From Saururus chinensis (taxonomy: Eukaryota > Streptophyta > Magnoliopsida > Piperales > Saururaceae), in NCBI GenBank assembly GCA_035235625.1, contig CP141140.1, forward strand, positions 54,059,351 through 54,123,350: a DNA stretch of 64,000 nucleotides, written 5' to 3'. Position numbers and translations under genes: made by a program. Positions 22,101 through 31,253 of the stretch are shown one piece after another; the first letter of the stretch is position 1, and each line of letters starts with the position of its first letter. The notes beneath the pieces are model-generated. The model worked only from the letters and a program-made list of their open reading frames with translations. It ran no database searches and had not been told where the DNA came from.

Positions 22101-24918
22101 ACAAGGTACACGATACAATATATTGAGGATGTGATTTCTTCTAGTAGTTATGAGTCCTTAGATCTTGAATGAAACTTTACAACATATTGTGCTTCTTCTC
22201 ATCTTATATTCTATGGAGCTGTCAGGATGGTCTGGATACATTTTTTCGCTGGATTACAAAATATATACAGCCATGTTAAGTCCCTGCAATAAACTTGTAT
22301 ACCAGGCTCCCTTGTGGTCTACAATCTCTTGCAGTAAATCGCCAGTACAAACTTATTGTTAATTAACCGGGGGGGGGTGGGGTAGGGGGTAGTTGCAGGT
22401 ACCACCTCAGCCATCTTTCCTTTCTGTTGTGATGGAAAATCATGTCCTTTAGCAGAGCATTCTTCTATGTGATATTGGTTACACCTACTAGGACTAAGGT
22501 AGGCTCTTTTTACTAGGAAAGTGATATTTACCCAACTCGTTGGCTCTTAGTGTCTGTAAGTGCAGCAGTGGGCCTATCAACGTAATTTCAACCTGCTTTT
22601 CCTTTGGAAAACTTTTTCACAAATCAAATGATTATGTTTGTGTCCATTCGGACAAATATTAGTACCTGCAAACGCTGCACATTTTTTACGTATCTTGCAG
22701 TAGTGAATTTGAATATGTTGCCAAGTTCTGGTGCATTCTTAACAAGACAGATGATCATAATGACCAAATTCAGAAGAATAAGAGGGTAATAAACTCCAAA
22801 CTATTAGTGAGTGAAAGTGAAGAAACAAATTCTTCAACTAATTTATTATAGTCTTCAAACATACAACTATATCCTATTTTCATTTTTCTCCAATATCAAC
22901 ATATTTTGTGCTCTGATACCATGTAAACTCAGTAATAATGCTTATAAAAAACTATGTAACTACTATAGAAATAGATCGACTCTAACAAGATTATCTCTAA
23001 AGAAGAAGGCAAAACAGTCTCTTGCTTGATTGAAGTGGGCCACATTGAATAATATAATGATACTTCAGTATCATTTGGTGTATACTTAATAATATATACT
23101 ATCAGTATAACAGCCAGGAGTTGTAGCCAACAGTTTGTTGAAGGGGTTCCAAGAGGGGAAGAAGAGAAGAGTAGAAAGGAGACTTTCAGTGCCAAAAAAG
23201 TACAAGTGAGGCTAAATAGTTTTTACATACCGCAGGTTGTATGGTGGAACAAAGTTTGTGTTGGAATGTGGTGGTTGTGATGATAATTATAATCATGACG
23301 AATTCTAGATTGCTAATCAGATGATTAACTTGTATATGTGCGTTTGTGTTTTTTATTGCCAATAGAGTTGTGCTGTTTTTCTTGTTTTGCAGATTGTGAT
23401 GGATGATCATCAATGTCCAAATGGAATTCCAGTCACACGTTTTACCCTACAATCTATTTATGCTAATACTGATGAAGAGAGGCTTGAATTTGAATATGAA
23501 TCAGGGAATACAAACATCTTGGTATGGTTTAGAGTTGGATCTGTATGATTTCTTATTGGATAATGGTTTTGCTTAACCTGATCTAAACCAATCTTGTTAT
23601 TTGTAATAGGCAAATGACTATACCATGCAGCCTGAAATATCCCAGCAGGTACATGTGAAACTCTGTTTTTCTTTTATGAGGGCAGTTGAAAAGTATAAAC
23701 TTGTGCTCTAGACAAAATATGCACTCTTACTACCCTTGAATACTTTCAGTGACAAAGGTTCACTTGGTGGGTGTGGTGGGCATCTGAGGGCCCTTGATGC
23801 CATGAGATGCTTCCCAAAAACATTTATTCTCTATGAAATGAGCTAATGTGAATGTCTATGGAAGTAACTGTTGATGCCTAATCGCATATAAGTTGCACTC
23901 TTCTTAATTTGATTGATCACGTTGAAGGCTATTGAATATAAATTAATTTTTTTTAAAAAAATCCTAATCAATAATGTTTCCCTTTCAAGATAAACCTCCG
24001 AGTGAGAAATTCATTTGACAAGTGTGACTGGAGATAAACAAAGAAGTGATGTTGCTCCACTGTGTGAGAAAATAAATGAAGATAGGGGAAATTTAGTAGT
24101 ATAAAATGATAACATGTGCACATGGGATCAAACTTTTTATCAACTGATATCAAGAAAGAAGCAGATAGAAAGGAAGAACGAGAAGAAAACAAGTATTTCC
24201 TTCATCACAGGAAGAGGTCGTTTTAGTCAGCCACAGATGACAATCAATATTTATAATATCTTTGTTGCTAGCTAGTACAAGAAATCAGATAAATCAAGGA
24301 GTGAGACCAGGCTAATTCCATAACAGAAAATTACTGCAGAATAAGATATTCTGGGAAAGGAATCTAAGAAGATTCTGGACCCCTGGATATAGAAGCTTAA
24401 GTTGTGGGGCAAAGATGGCCCGTGTATAGCATAGCTCCTCTTCTACAAAACTTCCCCTGTCCACAAAAATTCACATAAGTAGGTGTGGGCACTTATGAAT
24501 GTGGATGCAAAAATAAAACTCTTCATCCCACATTAATGGCGCCTTTTGGTTTTTCAAAATGAACTAAAATTAGTTCTTTTTGAAAAACTAAATGGAGCTA
24601 TTATTGTAGGATAGAGGGAATATTGTTTTGGCTTTTTACCTGATTAAACATGACATTTTGACTCCACATTCCCAGTTCCCACTGCTTCTGCAAAATGTTT
24701 AACTCATATTTTCTCCAATTCCCTGTGTAGTTTTCCCTCATAACATTGGAATATGACATTGTGTTCGTTATTTTCCATAATATTTCATTTTACTTGCATA
24801 AATGTGACCTGGAGCATTAATTTTTCAGGTTGATATCTTCATTCGCAAGATGAATTCGATCCCTGCATTTACTGCCAACTTGACTGTTGAATCCTTCAAT
24901 AGGCGAACCTTGAGCTAG
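1147..24918 (+). CDS. MAD1: Spindle assembly checkpoint protein MAD1, 3' fifteen exons (5' end missing)
   Basis: MAD1 is the coiled-coil scaffold that recruits MAD2 to unattached kinetochores and nuclear pores in the mitotic checkpoint. Exons: 1147-1246, 1337-1497, 7690-7887, 7963-8055, 8259-8381, 10089-10336, 10552-10723, 12268-12372, 12506-12709, 17360-17522, 21868-21940, 22036-22105, 23393-23521, 23610-23648, 24829-24918 (TAG). All phases join, giving 655 residues. Residues 1 to about 560 are Glu/Lys/Leu-rich coiled coil. TKVLRM at about 479-484 matches a segment conserved in MAD1 proteins. The C-terminus (about 560-655: [11 protein letters not shown], then [32 protein letters not shown]) matches the conserved RWD-like kinetochore domain of plant MAD1. 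Plant homologues are about 720 aa, so roughly 60 N-terminal residues lie outside. Introns of 6.2, 4.65 and 4.35 kb are full of transposon relics, yet no exon is broken. The intron after 12372 appears to be GC-AG. Confidence 0.95.
1498..2759. other. MAD1 intron, proximal part, nothing firm
   Basis: AT-rich intron sequence between exon 2 and the LINE relic. Two similar T/G-rich stretches near 1670-1800 and 1880-1980 share wording such as 'aggcttgatat' and 'gaggcaacttg', suggesting a diverged duplication. No coding exon was seen. Confidence 0.3.
2760..4500 (+). mobile_element. Decayed LINE (non-LTR retrotransposon), reverse transcriptase region
   Basis: A broken frame with many stops reads as LINE-type reverse transcriptase. 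Landmarks: [18 protein letters not shown] near 2780, a [19 protein letters not shown] block near 3050, [13 protein letters not shown] near 3450, and a [17 protein letters not shown] block near 3630. The segment 3932-4282 is a still-open C-terminal part ending with the [17 protein letters not shown] block. The tail near 4420-4500 matches the usual LINE C-terminus. The catalytic FADD motif expected near 3715 reads LEYD, so the enzyme is inactive. It lies in sense orientation in MAD1 intron 2. No target duplication or poly-A tail was found. Confidence 0.85.
4501..5862. other. MAD1 intron 2, unclassified repeat-like DNA
   Basis: AT-rich with a stretch at 5060-5310 of GGGTT/AACCC-type wording (Gly/Pro-like low complexity). 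This resembles the interior of hAT-type non-autonomous elements such as the one at 59320. Ends and target duplications were not found. No gene is supported. Confidence 0.3.
5863..6640. other. GC-rich island in MAD1 intron 2 with unrecognised open frames
   Basis: The stretch 5920-6310 is clearly richer in G+C than its surroundings and is open on both strands (144 codons on -, 5863-6297; 78 codons on +). Neither product is recognisable, and the composition (Ala/Pro/Ser/Thr) looks non-genic. It may be part of an unidentified transposon. A similar GC-rich patch lies at 42490-43230. Confidence 0.3.
6641..7689. other. MAD1 intron 2, distal part with LTR-like fragment
   Basis: AT-rich DNA to about 7100. 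The segment 7300-7640 then resembles 200-480 (CAGAAATTT, GTGGATTCAG and pyrimidine-rich tail) and is probably a fragment of the same LTR family. It ends a few tens of bases before the MAD1 3' splice site TTTGCAG at 7683-7689. Confidence 0.35.
8800..9365 (+). mobile_element. Ty3/gypsy protease relic
   Basis: Around 8996-9060 the frame reads [20 protein letters not shown], the retropepsin active-site region of Ty3/gypsy polyproteins (D-T/S-G motif). Around 9183-9255 it reads [16 protein letters not shown], a stop, then DFKNMQLTF, the end of the same domain. Frameshifts and stops mark it as dead. It lies in sense orientation within the MAD1 intron 8382-10088. No RT was found next to it, so it is a fragment or an internally deleted copy. 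Confidence 0.75.
9366..9660 (+). repeat. Possible LTR after the gypsy protease relic
   Basis: It starts TGTTATGACCC directly after the protease relic. It contains a TATTTAAATG promoter-like block near 9568 and a pyrimidine-rich tail, a layout typical of an LTR. No second copy was seen in the window, so ends and identity are inferred. Confidence 0.35.
9661..10088. other. MAD1 intron sequence, nothing recognised
   Basis: Ordinary AT-rich intron DNA ending with a T-rich tract and the acceptor TTTTCTAG before the exon at 10089. Confidence 0.4.
10724..12267. other. MAD1 intron, nothing recognised
   Basis: T-rich intron of 1544 bases with canonical GTGAGT donor and ACAG acceptor. No transposon coding motif or repeat family was recognised. 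Confidence 0.4.
12370..12376 (+). other. Probable GC-type 5' splice site in MAD1
   Basis: The exon 12268-12372 ends AAG, followed by GCAAGG, which fits the consensus of GC-AG introns. Using it keeps Val-Val-Lys before Glu-Leu-Glu and lets the protein align without a gap to plant MAD1 as recalled. A GT at 12367 (GTG|GTTAAG) also keeps frame but deletes two residues and matches the donor consensus less well. Confidence 0.6.
12710..13298. other. MAD1 intron, proximal part, nothing recognised
   Basis: AT-rich DNA after the GTACAG donor. Poly-A and short AT repeats occur around 13110-13200. No gene or named element was seen. Confidence 0.35.
13299..13480 (+). mobile_element. hAT-like non-autonomous element fragment
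   Basis: Begins TAGGGCTGCCAACAGGCCCG, close to the TAGGGCTGCAA end of the hAT-like element at 59320. It continues with the same GGCC/GGGCC-rich wording to about 13440. The other end and an 8-bp duplication were not found, so it is probably truncated. Confidence 0.45.
13790..16525 (+). mobile_element. Decayed Ty3/gypsy pol (RT, RNase H, integrase) in MAD1 intron
   Basis: Domains in order: RT N-terminal block with [13 protein letters not shown] near 13903; [25 protein letters not shown] near 14026; catalytic VFFDDILIY near 14279-14308; RNase H in the 190-codon frame 14667-15239 ([34 protein letters not shown]); integrase H2C2 remnant near 15360; integrase core (MDFIKGLP at 15473, NRD near 15660, GQTEVLNR near 15760) giving the D, D, E triad positions; and a C-terminal [21 protein letters not shown] block to about 16330. 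Stops (for example 15665 and 15791) and frameshifts show it is dead. Gag is not recognisable upstream. It sits in sense orientation in the 4.65-kb MAD1 intron. Confidence 0.9.
16526..16900 (+). repeat. Probable 3' LTR of the gypsy relic
   Basis: Follows the end of pol with TGTTATGTTC at about 16528. It has repeated TTAGTTAG wording, a CATATTTAGG promoter-like block near 16656, and a CT-rich tail to about 16870. This is where a 3' LTR is expected. No matching 5' copy was found. Confidence 0.45.
16960..17110 (-). mobile_element. Antisense Ty3/gypsy integrase C-terminal relic
   Basis: On the - strand this stretch reads QLPPGS, a stop, [17 protein letters not shown], then a Pro-rich tail and a stop. 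This is the end of a Ty3/gypsy polyprotein (usual form [16 protein letters not shown]). It belongs to a different, oppositely oriented element from the pol at 13790-16525. It is the only piece seen. Confidence 0.7.
17705..18162 (-). repeat. LTR of antisense Ty3/gypsy element (3' LTR)
   Basis: This ~458-base sequence begins TGTAACCAGGATCAATTCAC. It matches 19557 onward along nearly its whole length, with many substitutions and small indels. The element reads on the - strand, so this is its 3' LTR. The right-hand boundary is approximate. Confidence 0.85.
18163..19538 (-). mobile_element. Internally deleted antisense Ty3/gypsy element (gag joined to integrase)
   Basis: Read from the 5' side on the - strand. 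Gag N-terminal part is at 19325-19029 (Gln/Pro/Asp-rich, then [10 protein letters not shown]). Gag core is at 18918-18721 ([35 protein letters not shown]). The integrase H2C2 finger is at about 18620-18400 (HFGISKT, ending HCLICQQLK). The start of the integrase core is at about 18380-18180 ([20 protein letters not shown]). Protease, RT and RNase H are missing between gag and integrase (junction near 18700). The integrase core then runs almost directly into the LTR, so its second half is missing too. The element is non-autonomous and decayed, and lies antisense in the 4.35-kb MAD1 intron. Confidence 0.85.
19539..19550 (-). other. Primer binding site for initiator tRNA-Met
   Basis: On the - strand the bases are TGGTATCAGAGC, the complement of the 3' end of plant initiator tRNA-Met used by most plant LTR retrotransposons. 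It lies six bases inside the LTR edge at 19557, as expected just downstream of a 5' LTR, and fixes the element's orientation. Confidence 0.9.
19557..20029 (-). repeat. LTR of antisense Ty3/gypsy element (5' LTR)
   Basis: Begins TGTAACCAAGATCAATTCAC and matches 17705-18162. A TATA box (TCTATAAAAA on -) lies near 19818-19828. The outer edge is uncertain, somewhere at 20025-20036. No target-site duplication was found. Confidence 0.85.
20300..20830 (+). mobile_element. Second LINE relic
   Basis: Shares a run of similar sequence with the LINE at about 2930-3300 (the ...GAGGATATTAAG... region, then TTGAATAAAGATTATGG, then the segment before the RT core). It carries many stops and no intact motif. 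It is a fragment of the same or a related LINE family in the same orientation. Confidence 0.6.
21085..21320 (-). mobile_element. Ty1/copia reverse transcriptase relic
   Basis: On the - strand the frame reads [20 protein letters not shown] then [14 protein letters not shown]. This is the C-terminal part of copia RT (usual form ..LSQ.KYA.DLL...GL.DSK...TPLE.N.KL). A frameshift follows before the next expected block. It is an isolated fragment in the MAD1 intron, antisense to the gene. Confidence 0.75.
21321..21867. other. MAD1 intron, distal part, nothing recognised
   Basis: AT-rich intron DNA ending in a T-rich tract and the acceptor TTCCAG before 21868. Confidence 0.35.
22106..23392. other. 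MAD1 intron with a G-run, otherwise nothing
   Basis: A 1287-base intron. At about 22369-22391 there is a G-rich run of four G tracts that could form a G-quadruplex on the + strand. No transposon coding was recognised. Donor GTACAC and acceptor TTGCAG frame it. Confidence 0.4.
24517..24622. mobile_element. Stowaway-like MITE, 106 bp
   Basis: Inverted ends (left CTCTTCATCCCACATTAATG; right complement CCCTCTATCCTACAATAATA) surround a palindromic core with TTTTTCAAAATGAACTAAAA and its complement. It matches the 106-bp MITE at 30721-30826 in length and plan. It lies in the last MAD1 intron. The flanking TA is not preserved on the left. Confidence 0.65.
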
Positions 24919-25549
24919 TAATTTGCATGTTAGATATAAGATAAGATATGCTCCTCAGCCTTCTTATCACATTAGGATTTGGCTTTTGACATTTTCAAGA
25001 TAAATTTTAATAATGAAATTTTTTTGGAGGTAATTTATATGTCAATTGTTGCAATTTGGCTTTCCCTTTAAGAGCTTGAGGTTAATGAGATGCCCATATT
25101 TTTATCCATTTCTTTCCCCCTCCCTTGGGAAAGGGGGTGTACCACAGTAATGTCATGCTGCTCTAGTATTTTCAAGGTCATTGAGAAACTTACAAGAGCA
25201 TCATTCCGTTCTCCTATCGGTTGATGGAACTCCTTAAAAAATTCTGTGCGTAACGCTGTGAACAAACTCTGTGCACAACACTGCTGGTTCAAATGTTCAA
25301 CTTCTCCTCATCAAGGGGGAGAGGTTGGAAGGTTCAATCCCGATCTTGTGGTGTCTAGAGTATGTGTGTTGGGGTGAATGTGTGAGTTGTACCCATATAA
25401 AAAATTGGCGATGTTCCACCTTGTAGGATGTGAAGTGTATTATTACCATGATAGTACGGATAGTACTGACTCTGGGGACAAGGTACATGCATATAGACAG
25501 TTAGATATACATAACTGCTAAGGCATGTGGAGCTGCCCGAATTGATTGG
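24919..25549. other. Convergent spacer between MAD1 and the GDSL gene
   Basis: The 631-base spacer between the two stop codons must hold both 3' UTRs. AATAATGAAA near 25010 is a possible MAD1 polyadenylation signal. Short open frames on the - strand are not recognisable. Confidence 0.4.
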
Positions 25550-27465
25550 CTAAAGTTGTGTCATCTGTTGCACATTGATGGGATAACAGTCACTTGGTGG
25601 CCCAGTGAAGGCTCTCTGGGCAAGGATTACATTGGCAGCTTGTGTTGGGTGGAAAGCATCCCAAAAGAGGTAGTCGTTCCTGTTTGTGCAGGGCTCTGAC
25701 ATGGGAAGGCAAGTTATACCTCGGCTTTGTTCAATACCACAACAGCCACGGTCAATGATGCTGAAACCTGTGAGAACGTGAACATCAATCAAATCCTGTT
25801 ACAGATGTGAAGGCGGCTGGATGCAACTCTAACAAGATGAAGTAGACTCACCGTATGTGGCAGGATTGTTAAGCATGTCTCCAACAGCAGCATATGTGTT
25901 GCCATAGGCAAAGATTGCCCCAGGATGGTTGCTGTTCAGCTGCTCCACGAGAGAATGCAGCCCCACATTAAAAGGCCCTACTATTTGGTTCACATAGTCG
26001 TAGCACCTACCTGTTGGGGCTAGTCCAGATGCTCTCTGGTTTGGGATGCAACCAAGTGGGCCGATCCCTGCTAACATGAATTTCCTTAAGCCGACACTGT
26101 GGAGCGCCTGTATGATGGAGGGGTTGCTACATTATATGAGCATGAACCTGAAATTCCTACATAAAAAACGTGCGTATGGCTGCGGTATTAGAGATGTGTA
26201 CCAATATTTGTCTGGTGTAGTGGTTGATCAGAAGATCGGCGAACTCTTGAGGAGTGTAGTTGTAGCTTGAGCTGTACATGGATGGCATGAGGTAATTGTT
26301 GATGTAGTCATTGCTTCCGAACACCATTACTACAATGGACTTAGCAAGGAATTGGCTTAGATTCCTGGGACTCATCTGATTCCTCAAATCATTCAAATTG
26401 TTCTCGAAGTTGAGCACCTGCTGATTCAGGCTAATCCGTTCACCCTGTCATTAAAATCATCATCATCATCATCATGATTACAGGTGATTGTCATTCTTGT
26501 AAGTACTTGACATGGCATGTGGTTATGTTTGTAATAATTTATTAGACCCAGGTATTATTACTCGACCCAAGTATTGAATTGTGAGCCGCTGAATGTCAAT
26601 TTGATGGCACACGATGCCTTGGCTCACACAGTCGTGCATAAGCCTAAGCTTATATAAATGAAATATTCTTTATAATATAACATTAATTATAAAATCTAGA
26701 AAAAGCACTGACATAATTTTGGCCTGTCTCGTCCAGAATGCCTGCGGCAGCGGAAGCATAATTGACCCCATTTAGTAATCTACTCCCTTGAGTACTTGGA
26801 TCGTTATATGCTGGAAGATATGGAAGACTCATCATGTCACCTGAAAGAAGAAAAATATTTTGAAAATAAATCAATTTTCTACTTTTTGAAGTATATTTTA
26901 ATAATTAAAATGCCATAAAAGTTGACCTTTACTGGGAGCACTATCTATTCATTTGTTGTTCCCAGGATCATAGTCATTCTAGTGTCATTTAAGTTAATGA
27001 CTTGATGGATGAGGAGCCAACAATTCATTTTAATAAGAGGGTTGGCGGGTTTTGGTATTTCTATTTGTCGTTGACGCCTTTTTTCACAACAATCTTACTG
27101 AAACACAAATGAATTGAGCCCAGAGTTACTTCTATAAGATCTATGCCACAACAAAATGATAATATATGAGTAGCTGCACCAAACATAATTATAGACGTAT
27201 GAAACTTACACAACAGATCAATTAATGTCCTTCCATTGCAGAACCTTCCTGTTGGCCCCTGAGGGAAATCTACCCCATATGGCGGATAATTAGATTTTGC
27301 CATGGAGCTTATGTAGTTATTGTTTCCATCATCAACTAGTGAGTCTCCCAGAACGAACAAGGCAGGAACTTGACCTGACTCAACCACTCCAACTGCGACT
27401 TGGAATAGCAGCAAAACAGCGATCATCCTTTCAAAAGACCGAGCAGATGAATGTGATATTTTCAT
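25550..27465 (-). CDS. GDSL esterase/lipase, five exons, 366 aa
   Basis: Predicted secreted serine hydrolase of the plant GDSL (SGNH) family, acting on ester bonds of lipids or cell-wall compounds. The exact substrate cannot be read. Exons on -: 27465-27210, 26840-26713, 26444-26202, 26107-25852, 25767-25550, all with GT-AG introns and matching phases. Residues 1-30 form a signal peptide with a hydrophobic stretch MIAVLLLFQVAVGVV. Block I is LFVLGDSLVDDGNNN with nucleophile Ser42. Block II is GVNYASAAAG. Block III is VFGSNDYINNY with Gly171 and Asn173. Block V is DAFHPTQAAN with Asp331 and His334. All catalytic residues are present and the length is normal, so the gene looks functional. It converges with MAD1. 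A TATA box lies only about 34 bases before the first ATG, so translation may start at Met14, which still leaves a signal peptide. Confidence 0.95.
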
Positions 27466-27498
27466 TTTTTCCCCTTAGTTGCCAAAAATAGAATCCGG

Positions 27499-27506
27499 AT
27501 TTTATA
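27499..27506 (-). promoter_or_regulatory. TATA box of the GDSL gene
   Basis: TATAAAAT on the - strand, in context GAGTATAAAATCC, 34 bases before the ATG at 27465. Transcription normally starts about 30 bases downstream, which would leave a very short 5' UTR. Confidence 0.5.
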
Positions 27507-30500
27507 CTCAAAACTCATGGTATTTGCTTGTCAATTTATAGTCAGCAGAACTTTTTTGTTTTTTTGGTTTTTTGAAAAAAAGCGAGCAGCTTGAAACGGC
27601 TAGCACGCTAATCAGCCACCGAGCAGCTCATAGGAAAGGTCCAAGGTCCTTTTCCTTGGTTTCATGCAGTTTTAGGGCTGCCTTACAGCTATACCACTCT
27701 TTTTCTGTGTCTTCTTCCTTACATCGATATTAGCTTGGCAATTGCGATTGCTAATTGATGGAAACGTACAAACTCAAAACTCTGTCATATTTAGTGTAGT
27801 ACATCGGCTACCTGATGGAACATGTGATACAAGCTCCTTTTCCAAATCATGATATCTACGCAAGGGCACCAGAAGCTTCACTCACACGAGAAACTCAACC
27901 ATACAAAGTGCACCATGCAGTTCGTACTTGTCTACTACCTCATCTAAGTAATTCATAAGATAAGCTGTCATTGTTATAGATCTTGATCATTTCCATTCGT
28001 TTGTGGGCATTGCTGATGCTGTACCGTGTTGAGTTACATCAAATTTTATCAATAACTATAAGAAACTACACATGGAGAATATGTTTGGGACCTTTTGATC
28101 GTGTTTAGTGGATTCCTAAGAAATACCTTAAATTGTGACCTCTTGATATCAGGTCTGTCCCCCTTGAGGTAGTGTGCCATGTATCTTTTAGTCGTATCCC
28201 ACTAAGACTAGAGACCGTCGTGGGGGAGGTTCACTCATTACAATGCGTTTGGCACCTTCTTTTACATAGCTAAATTTTCATTAGATCAGCTGGCCATAAT
28301 TGTTGATGAGAAAAAAGGATGCAATATTCGTTGTGGTCAATACACACTACAAAGAGATGAAAATCCGATTCAGCACCACCTTCGTTTGCTTGGTATAATA
28401 TGGAAATGCTTGGTTAGAATAAGGAACGGCAAATGTGGTTTATTGGTTTTATCTTGACAAGAGCGGAAAGAAACGGGTGGAAAATGGCCCATCGAATTGA
28501 TACAGACGGCCCTAATGATGAAGAACACTTTGGATTGGCTATGTGAAGGAAGATCAGTTGAATAAGATAACTTTTTCTGAGAGAGTGTATTTCCTTGTCT
28601 AAGCAAGAAAACAGGCAAGATCTCATCCGTATCTGATTGAGGCTAAAGATGGCCGCTTAAGGTGGGATGGCACAGTAATAAGAAGATAGTCTAGTCGCTT
28701 TCTGCAAAATTCTGGAGTATGGAGAACTAAGTTTGCGGTATTAGCTGTGGTTCATTCCTCATACTTATGAGGGAAACTAATCATCAGATTAGGAAGACTT
28801 CATCCTGCACCATTTCCATAGTTGAAGTTGTTGCCTACCACGAGGTCTGTAGACTGAAAGCTTCAAATCAAATCATCTTTTTTGTCCCACAAGTCTGGAT
28901 CATCTAATGGGCACTTCAATAAAGATAACACTAAGTAGAAGCATCTGGGGTATAGAAGGGGATCCCCCACTATCACCTTTGTTTTGCGGTTCATTGATGG
29001 TTTTTAGGCCAGATATTAGGAGCACATGTACGAGGTTTTCGTCTTTGTGGTTTAGTTCAATATGAATCAACCTGTGGGCTTCAGTCTGTCACCTCATAGT
29101 GTCAAAGGCCCCAAACAGCGGACTAGTTGCAACTTGCAAGAGCAGTTGTATACGCACATAATATATCGAAAGAGTTCTCGCAACAATTTATTTATTTGTA
29201 ATTTTCAAACGTTGAATTTGGTTTGTAAAGGTCGATCAAATAGGAAAATTAGCTCCAAGACAAGAGTCCATGATCATGATGCATAAAGGTCGTAGCATGG
29301 TACATAAGGCATAATCTAGCATAATCACCCAGTAACAATGTATCATTTTAGGTTTCTATCTACTCGTTAGAACTCCTACCATGATCGCGGGCGTCTGAAC
29401 AAATATAAGCAAAGGCCACCTGCGCCAAGAAATATGGTACTGCGATTGAGTACTGCTTGATGAGGCCAGATAGGACTTTGCTCTCTCCTTACGGACACTA
29501 TTCTGCATGGCGTCAATGCCTTCATAGAAAAAACATGCATGATAAGGTATTTAGAAAAAATAAAATTTCTGTATGGTGAGCTCTATCAATCTCAATAAAC
29601 GCCAAGAGGGATCACTACTCAGTACTTTGATGGATTCCCATCAGTTAGTGATGACAAACAGTGTATTGCGAGCTTTGCGTTGAAGTCATGTTTGGTTGGT
29701 GTTGAAGCCGGGCAGCGTTTACTTAAAGCCAACCTAGCGCATACCCATTTGCTCACCTAAGCAAGAATGTGAATTATGACAGAAACCAGAAAAGAGGGGA
29801 CATGATCATGTATTTATTAGTATAAGCCATAAGATGAGGGAAAGTGAGACAAATAATCTTGAACAATGGAGACAGATGCTGCGTGTGAGCTCATCCAGTG
29901 GGGATAGTGAAAAATGATGAATGATGCAAACGATGACACTCCAACACAGGATCAGGTTCAACTAGCTTTTCAGCTCTCTTGGAGCACACCAAATGAAATC
30001 ATGCCTTGACACCATATTAAGTTCTTTCATATTTTCTACTTTCTCTGCAGGTTTTATGGAAGTAAAGAACGGTCTGGAATTCAACCCATTTTCTAGGGCT
30101 TTCCTTTCCACTGCCAGTGGGAAGGATTGTGTATGAGTGGACTTTAGGAAGGCTATTATGCCTGCTAAGTTCAAACTGGAGTTGACCCTTGGAGGGCTTT
30201 AAGAAATAATTATGGTTCCCCTCCCAACAAGCAAGTAAGTAAGCAGCTTTTAGCAAAGACAGATCTCCAAAGTTGACTTTTAGTGCCACTAAGTATCAGT
30301 ACTTTAAAATATGACATAAGAGGTTGGATGGGTGTTCATAAAATATTGATGTGCTCTTCTTTATGATATCAGTACTTTTTAGAGAACAATTGGGTTTGTA
30401 ATCTCGTAAAGTTGTGGCAAGTGGCAGCAATGGTGTTAATTATGTCCATTCCATATCCTCCTTCATAAGCAAAAACTTGATACTTATCTCAGCTTCATGA

Positions 30501-30720
30501 ATGCTTTCTCAGTAAATTTTATTAAGTATACTAAGCATCATTAGCATTGTTGTGGATGGGCCATAATGGTATTATCCATGAAGTAATGTCAAGCTTTCTA
30601 TCAAGAACCCAACAAATAGGTTGTTAATAAATGCATAATGAACATCCATTTCCAAGTTAGTTCCAGCCAAGATGACAAAGGATCGATCCGTTTATTTGAC
30701 AATTATATATCACTAAATGT
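27507..30720. other. Intergenic DNA upstream of the GDSL gene, nothing recognised
   Basis: About 3.2 kb of moderately AT-rich DNA. Short open frames (for example 28370-28626 on -, 29062-29286 on +, 29962-30289 on -) have no recognisable product and no splice-linked partner. No transposon motif was identified. Confidence 0.4.
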
Positions 30721-30826
30721 TACTCCGTCCCTTATATTAATAGCTTCATTTAATTTTTCAAAATAATTTAAATTTAGTTCATTTTAAAATATCAAATGAA
30801 GCCATTAATGTAGGACACATGGAGTA
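30721..30826. mobile_element. Stowaway-like MITE, 106 bp
   Basis: Starts TACTCCGTCCCTTATATTAA and ends with the complement of TACTCCATGTGTCCTACATT. The ~30-base terminal inverted repeats carry the Stowaway-type CTCCxTCC end next to TA. Same plan and length as 24517-24622. Confidence 0.8.
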
Positions 30827-31048
30827 TCAAATAATTGCCCCCAATAAACTCAGTATCCACTAAGAAGCAATGGAATCATTCACTAATGTATGGTAAGGAA
30901 AGACTGAATGTTTATGCTTTCGTGTGTATTCTTTAGTATTAAGCTTCAATAGCATTTAGAATTTCAAATATAATATTTGACAATTATCATTAAATGTTCC
31001 AAAATATCCATATGATAAAGAGAGTGAATGTTGATACTTTCTTGTATA

Positions 31049-31253
31049 TATTCTTTCCATCCCAAATTAATATATCTATTTGGCACAAAAATTTATTTTA
31101 TATTAATAGCTTCATTTTGTTCAATTTAAGTAATATGGTACTTAAAACAGCGTATCATAAATTTTATTTTTTCTTCTCTTAGATGTGGGTTTTACCATTA
31201 AATAGAAACTATTATTTTTTAAATATAGTTATTAATATGGGACAAAAAAAGTA
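31049..31253. mobile_element. Stowaway-like MITE, 205 bp
   Basis: Left end TATTCTTTCCATCCCAAATT and right end complement TACTTTTTTTGTCCCATATT form inverted repeats. The interior (AATAGCTTCATTTTGTT..., AGATGTGGGTTTTACCATT...) matches 59107-59311, which is also 205 bp and in the same orientation. Confidence 0.8.
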
